A stretch of DNA of 28,288 bases from a virus, in the IMG/VR virus record IMGVR_UViG_3300023222_000117, positions 1-28,288 of that record, one strand, 5' to 3'. Positions within the stretch are counted from its first letter, which is position 1, and the number at the start of each line of letters is the position of its first letter. The position numbers and the translations under genes are program-made. Below are positions 25,154-28,288 of the stretch, one piece after another. Below the pieces are notes generated by a model, which worked only from the letters and a program-made list of their open reading frames with translations, was not told the DNA's origin and did no database searches.

Positions 25154-26366
25154 CTTTTCCTTAAAGAGCAACATACAATTCAAGAAACATCCGGAAGACC
25201 ACGAAGACAAGCTGTTTGCCGAGATTCAGATATTCAAGAAGGGCAAATTCAAGCGGCCATCGTTCTTTGGGGAAGACCAGGAATTTACGTTGGGAAATAA
25301 ACAGTTCGACACAGCCATAGAAAATTTCAACAAGGGTATACCCGCTAAAGAGATTGTGTTGAACTTTCAGCATAACTCAGATAATCCCAATCCTGAAATA
25401 TCGGCTGCTGCCGGTTGGTTTGGAGTTGGTAGGTTGGGAACGGAGATATTCAAACGAGGCACCGGTCTTTTTGCTCGTGTTGAGATATTGCCCGAGACTA
25501 AAGAATTTATCGAGAAAGAAGAGTTCTTGTTTTCATCTGCTGAGTTTAGCGATAAGTTTAAGAACGAAAAGGGGGAAGATAAGGGATTTACTGTTACTGG
25601 TCTCGCATTAACGAATACACCTTTCTTAAGAAACATGAGTAAAAATCAACTTCTATCAACATATGAGTTTGCCGATGATGGTGGTCAACTCAAAATGTTT
25701 GCATTGGAGGAAATTACAGACAAAAAGGAGCTTACTATAATGGAAGCTAACAAATTCACCGAACTTGCTGGAGTTAAAACTTTGGATGAGGCTCTTGAGC
25801 ATTTCACGAAATTAAAGAGCAACGAAGATGAGAACGGAGAGATAGATGGTGGTAAAATTAACAATACTATTAATGCAGTCGCTCAGCAAGAAATAACAAA
25901 GCTTGCAAGTGAAGTACAATCACTGAAAGCGGACAAGACAGCAACGGACGGCATTATCAAGTGCCTTGCCGATAATCAAAATCAAACAGAACTTCAAAAA
26001 CGTAAAGATGTACTTAAGAATCTTTTCTCTGCATCCGAACTCAAGATTGACGCGGCGCAACTGGCTACTGCCATGTTTGCTTATGTTGACATCGATTCGG
26101 ATAGAGTATCGCATACCCAGACTCTTTACGATATGTATGTGGAAACGATGAAGTCAATGCCAAAAAGACATGATTTGGTTCTACTTAATAATAAAGGTGA
26201 AGGTGCGATTGCCTCTGATGGCACATCGCAAAAGAAAGATGTCATGGCTATGGTAAATAAATATGCTGCGGAAAACAAATGCAGCTTCACCAAGGCCTAT
26301 GAATTCATGAAACTCGACCAGTCGAAATTGATGGCTGAGTACGAGAAACAAGACTACGAGGATTAA
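25146..26366 (+). CDS. Head maturation protease with C-terminal scaffold (Mu gpI-like)
   Basis: 406 residues. The N-terminal 180 residues match the Mu gpI family: F-Q-H-N-S-D-N-P-N-P near the beginning of the catalytic region (candidate His), A-A-A-G-W-F-G-V-G, F-L-F-S-S-A-E-F (candidate Ser) and T-G-L-A-L-T-N-T-P-F near the end of the domain. The rest (about 200-406) is a helical, coiled-coil-rich scaffold (I-T-K-L-A-S-E-V-Q-S-L-K-A-D-K). An in-frame ATG (25740) with AAGGAG nine bases upstream suggests a separate scaffold made from the 3' part, as in Mu gpI/gpZ and lambda C/Nu3. It precedes the decoration and capsid genes. Confidence 0.8.
   Translation: MSNFSLKSNIQFKKHPEDHEDKLFAEIQIFKKGKFKRPSFFGEDQEFTLGNKQFDTAIENFNKGIPAKEIVLNFQHNSDNPNPEISAAAGWFGVGRLGTEIFKRGTGLFARVEILPETKEFIEKEEFLFSSAEFSDKFKNEKGEDKGFTVTGLALTNTPFLRNMSKNQLLSTYEFADDGGQLKMFALEEITDKKELTIMEANKFTELAGVKTLDEALEHFTKLKSNEDENGEIDGGKINNTINAVAQQEITKLASEVQSLKADKTATDGIIKCLADNQNQTELQKRKDVLKNLFSASELKIDAAQLATAMFAYVDIDSDRVSHTQTLYDMYVETMKSMPKRHDLVLLNNKGEGAIASDGTSQKKDVMAMVNKYAAENKCSFTKAYEFMKLDQSKLMAEYEKQDYED
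25740..26366 (+). CDS. Internal scaffold protein (in-frame start of gpI-like gene)
   Basis: 208 residues from ATG at codon 199 of the protease gene. AAGGAG sits nine bases upstream (25725-25730). The product M-E-A-N-K-F-T-E-L-A-G-V onwards is the coiled-coil scaffold domain, without the protease part. The nested arrangement is known from Mu and lambda. The ribosome site is direct evidence; expression is inference. Confidence 0.55.
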   Translation: MEANKFTELAGVKTLDEALEHFTKLKSNEDENGEIDGGKINNTINAVAQQEITKLASEVQSLKADKTATDGIIKCLADNQNQTELQKRKDVLKNLFSASELKIDAAQLATAMFAYVDIDSDRVSHTQTLYDMYVETMKSMPKRHDLVLLNNKGEGAIASDGTSQKKDVMAMVNKYAAENKCSFTKAYEFMKLDQSKLMAEYEKQDYED

Positions 26367-26368
26367 TT

Positions 26369-26749
26369 ATGGCTAGTCAAGGACAAGGGTTTAATGAGAG
26401 CTATACTCTCTCTGAAGACCTTAGAACGAAGAGGTTCTTTCTTCTAAAACAAGGAACTACGACCAATTCGGCTTTACTTAACGATAGTGCAGGTGGTCAA
26501 ATTTTGGGCATTTTGCAGGATATTGGTTTAGATGGTAGCACAAAGGTGAAACATGCCAATGTTCGTACAACCGGTGAATCAAAGGTAATATTAGGTGCAT
26601 CCGTAACAAAAGGAGACCCATTGCAAGGCAATGCGATTGGGAAGGCTATTACGGCTACTACCGGAGACCAGATTTTTGGCGTGGCTTTGGAGACCGGTAT
26701 TATAGAACAAGTAATCAATTGTCAAGTATCTGACGCAGGTATCTTTTAA
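26369..26749 (+). CDS. Capsid decoration protein (DUF2190-like)
   Basis: 126 residues; starts two bases after the protease stop. The pattern of a small decoration protein is clear: V-I-L-G-A-S-V-T-K-G-D-P-L-Q-G-N-A-I-G-K followed by A-T-T-G-D-Q-I-F-G-V-A-L-E-T-G, as in DUF2190 proteins next to Mu-type capsid genes. It likely binds capsomers at three-fold sites. Confidence 0.75.
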   Translation: MASQGQGFNESYTLSEDLRTKRFFLLKQGTTTNSALLNDSAGGQILGILQDIGLDGSTKVKHANVRTTGESKVILGASVTKGDPLQGNAIGKAITATTGDQIFGVALETGIIEQVINCQVSDAGIF

Positions 26750-26762
26750 GGAGAATTAAAGA

Positions 26763-27722
26763 ATGTCATCAAGATATGGAAATTCCGATCCTCTCCTAAC
26801 GAGACTGTCACTTGACAGGAGAAACGCAGCAGATGGATATATTCAAGAATTTGCTGCACCAACAATAATGACAGGTAACAAGCCCAATGGCGAGTATTGG
26901 GAATTTGATGAAGGTAATAACTTTCAACAGCCAAACAACGAAAAGGCTGCAAATGGCGTGAGTCGTCAAATTCATTTCAATGCAGCAATTAAAACGTTCA
27001 GCACAAACGCTTACGGTTCTCGCGCAGCCTACGACCAAAAGGAGCTTGATATTTTCGCTCAAGGCGGTGGTAGTGGTGCAGACCTTAGACGCTTAAAAAT
27101 GAACATGGTTACAGATGCCGATTTGCTTGCCCATGAAGTTAGGGTCACTACATTGGTTACTACTGCTGCAAGTTATGCAGCTGCAAACAAAAGAACCCTA
27201 ACGGGTGGGGCTGGTCTTCTTTTCTGGAGTGACCCAGCATCACCTCTTTTTGCCGATGTCAATACAGGGAAAGACGCCGTAATTAAGGGTGATGCGGCAA
27301 AGGCTAATAGCATGATTGTTAGTCACGACATACACAGCAATATTATGATTCATCCTGAGGTTGCTGCTCGTATCAGTGATAATGAGTCAACCGGATTTAG
27401 CGATATAACACAGGCCAAGATTGGAAATTTGTTTGGCTTAGATTATCGGGTTGCAGAGGCACAGTTTAACGCCAACGCTGAAGGGCTAGCATTTAATCCT
27501 TCTTATGCTTGGGGTAATTTCGCTTTGATTTTTCATCGCGCACCGGCTCCAGGCAAAGAGCAGATTTCACTGGCTTACAATTTCGCATATAAGGACTTTC
27601 GTATGCGGAGTTATTTCGATGAGCCAAGTCAAAATACGTTTGTTGATAATGACCATGATGTTGACACTGAGCTTGTAGCTCCGTCAGTTGGTTATTTAAT
27701 CACTAACGCTATTGCACCTTAA
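26763..27722 (+). CDS. Major capsid protein, HK97-fold type
   Basis: 319 residues; ATG with AAGGAG nine bases upstream. It starts with a short N-arm and shows the family pattern of capsid proteins in Mu-like operons: Y-D-Q-K-E-L-D-I-F-A near 95, A-H-E-V-R-V-T-T-L-V-T near 125, N-S-M-I-V-S-H-D-I-H near 182, V-A-A-R-I-S-D near 200, then F-G-L-D-Y-R-V-A-E-A. Position after protease/scaffold and decoration genes is decisive. It forms the head shell after scaffold removal. Confidence 0.8.
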   Translation: MSSRYGNSDPLLTRLSLDRRNAADGYIQEFAAPTIMTGNKPNGEYWEFDEGNNFQQPNNEKAANGVSRQIHFNAAIKTFSTNAYGSRAAYDQKELDIFAQGGGSGADLRRLKMNMVTDADLLAHEVRVTTLVTTAASYAAANKRTLTGGAGLLFWSDPASPLFADVNTGKDAVIKGDAAKANSMIVSHDIHSNIMIHPEVAARISDNESTGFSDITQAKIGNLFGLDYRVAEAQFNANAEGLAFNPSYAWGNFALIFHRAPAPGKEQISLAYNFAYKDFRMRSYFDEPSQNTFVDNDHDVDTELVAPSVGYLITNAIAP

Positions 27723-27731
27723 TTTCTTTCT

Positions 27732-27763
27732 CAATCGGGGGGTTTCTCTGGGCTCCCCGATTG
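27732..27763 (+). promoter_or_regulatory. Hairpin after the capsid gene
   Basis: CAATCGGGG (27732-27740) pairs with CCCCGATTG (27755-27763), a perfect 9-bp stem without a U-rich tail. It is not a standard terminator. It may stabilise or partly attenuate the capsid mRNA, which is a common arrangement for highly expressed late genes. Confidence 0.6.
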
Positions 27764-27780
27764 GATTATTTGGAGACGTG

Positions 27781-28089
27781 ATGAATTTATACCCAAAAAA
27801 CAGAATTAAACTTGACGGCAATTGGATTAAACCTCAAGACACAGTTATCTTGCAGGTGACTGACGCCGAGGGCAATCTGCTTAGGCGCCGTAATCAAGCT
27901 ATGATATTCATGCATCCAATTGATAATTGGAAAGTAATTAAATCAAAGGCATTTGAAAATGAAGAAAGTAAGTCTAAAAACGTTCATAGTAAGTCTGGTG
28001 CTGGTAATGGTGGGGGTAGCGGTAGCCGGGTTCAGCGTAAGCGAAACAATATTAAACCTAACGGTAACAACTCAGGCAAAAATAAATAA
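27781..28089 (+). CDS. Small hypothetical protein downstream of capsid gene
   Basis: 102 residues from ATG at 27781, with GGAG six bases upstream; the frame is open further upstream but runs through the hairpin. The first 60 residues are a compact domain (R-I-K-L-D-G-N-W-I-K-P-Q-D-T-V-I-L-Q-V). The last 43 are low-complexity Lys/Asn/Ser/Gly, and this stretch overlaps the next gene in another frame. Confidence 0.6.
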   Translation: MNLYPKNRIKLDGNWIKPQDTVILQVTDAEGNLLRRRNQAMIFMHPIDNWKVIKSKAFENEESKSKNVHSKSGAGNGGGSGSRVQRKRNNIKPNGNNSGKNK

Positions 28090-28288
28090 TTTACGACTTC
28101 AAAAAGGTGCCGATGTTGCGACTATAGCAAACTCATTCACCCTGGGCGATGATGGTAATTACTTCGATATTACCGGAACCACTGGAATAGATTCAATTGC
28201 AGCAAAAAAAGAAGGTACAGTTGTTTATCTTCAATTCGATTCAACTCCGACTATCACTGACGGCGGTAATTTAAAGCTTGCCGGCAAC
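27959..28288 (+). CDS. Secreted/fibre-like protein, 3' partial
   Basis: ATG at 27959 opens a frame that stays open to the window end (110 codons visible). Residues 1-23 are a signal peptide (M-K-K-V-S-L-K-T-F-I-V-S-L-V-L-V-M-V-G-V-A-V-A). A beta-rich region follows with the phage fibre pattern G-N-Y-F-D-I-T-G-T-T, G-T-V-V-Y-L-Q-F and T-D-G-G-N-L-K-L-A-G. Overlap with the preceding gene is 131 bases. Weak ribosome site (AAAGG about nine bases upstream). A shorter start at 28007 is possible but would lose most of the signal peptide. Confidence 0.6.
   Translation, partial: MKKVSLKTFIVSLVLVMVGVAVAGFSVSETILNLTVTTQAKINNLRLQKGADVATIANSFTLGDDGNYFDITGTTGIDSIAAKKEGTVVYLQFDSTPTITDGGNLKLAGN

Noticed and set aside
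1-28288. CRISPR arrays, insertion sequences or an integrase
   Set aside because: No regularly spaced repeats, no transposase-like frame and no tyrosine or serine recombinase signature seen on either strand.

Overview
The window is a fragment of a tailed-phage genome (Caudoviricetes). It holds a recognisable head and packaging set: small and large terminase subunits, a portal fused to a Mu gpF/SPP1 gp7-type head protein, a Mu gpI-type protease/scaffold, a DUF2190-type decoration protein and the major capsid protein. It also holds tail-fibre genes, a recombination and replication module, and many very small overlapping genes. The sequence is AT-rich, and nearly every start has a strong purine-rich Shine-Dalgarno site (GAGGAG or AAGGAG). 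Both ends cut through appendage-type genes. The capsid gene lies at the right end and tail-fibre genes at the left end, so the missing part of the genome probably carries the tail tube, tape measure and baseplate. I found no integrase. The host is uncertain. Several signal peptides end in A-Q, and the repeated promoter has a TAnnTTTG -7 box with an upstream TTG, as in Bacteroidota and relatives, but the dense Shine-Dalgarno use is not typical of that phylum.

Layout. (1) 1-6165: late appendage genes on the + strand. Four consecutive genes (2766-5819) carry signal peptides; a one-membrane-segment lysis-type protein and a terminator follow. (2) 6198-6586: no coding, but three tRNA-like or otherwise structured RNAs that read best on the minus strand, with their own promoter at 6601-6629. 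(3) 6653-7763: a small unit with its own promoter and terminator, encoding a secreted fibronectin-III protein, an HTH/zinc protein and a 34-residue acidic peptide. (4) 7783-15113: a long early operon from a third copy of the same promoter, with a Rad52-like annealing protein, YqaJ-type exonuclease, DnaT/O-like replication protein, zinc protein and VRR-NUC nuclease; a further structured RNA (11420-11543) lies inside it. (5) 15123-15463: a lone minus-strand holin-like gene with its terminator. (6) 15541-20372: a fourth promoter copy, then a dense run of tiny genes with visible duplications, a structured RNA (17017-17112), a lipoprotein and TerS. (7) 20369-28288: TerL, portal fusion, a strong terminator, protease/scaffold, decoration protein and capsid, then two heavily overlapping genes running off the window.

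How it fits together. One 18-bp palindrome (AATATAATATGTTATATT) overlaps the -10 region of three + promoters and occurs in variant form on the minus promoter. The RNA cluster, the secreted/HTH unit, the early operon and the packaging operon may therefore answer to one regulator; the HTH protein at 7193 is the obvious candidate. The least explained content is the group of structured RNAs, three of which share a closing stem built on ATGAGAG, with the tRNA-like minus-strand operon at 6198-6586. The repeated gene-junction sequences and duplicated mini-cassettes at 15.9-20 kb come next.
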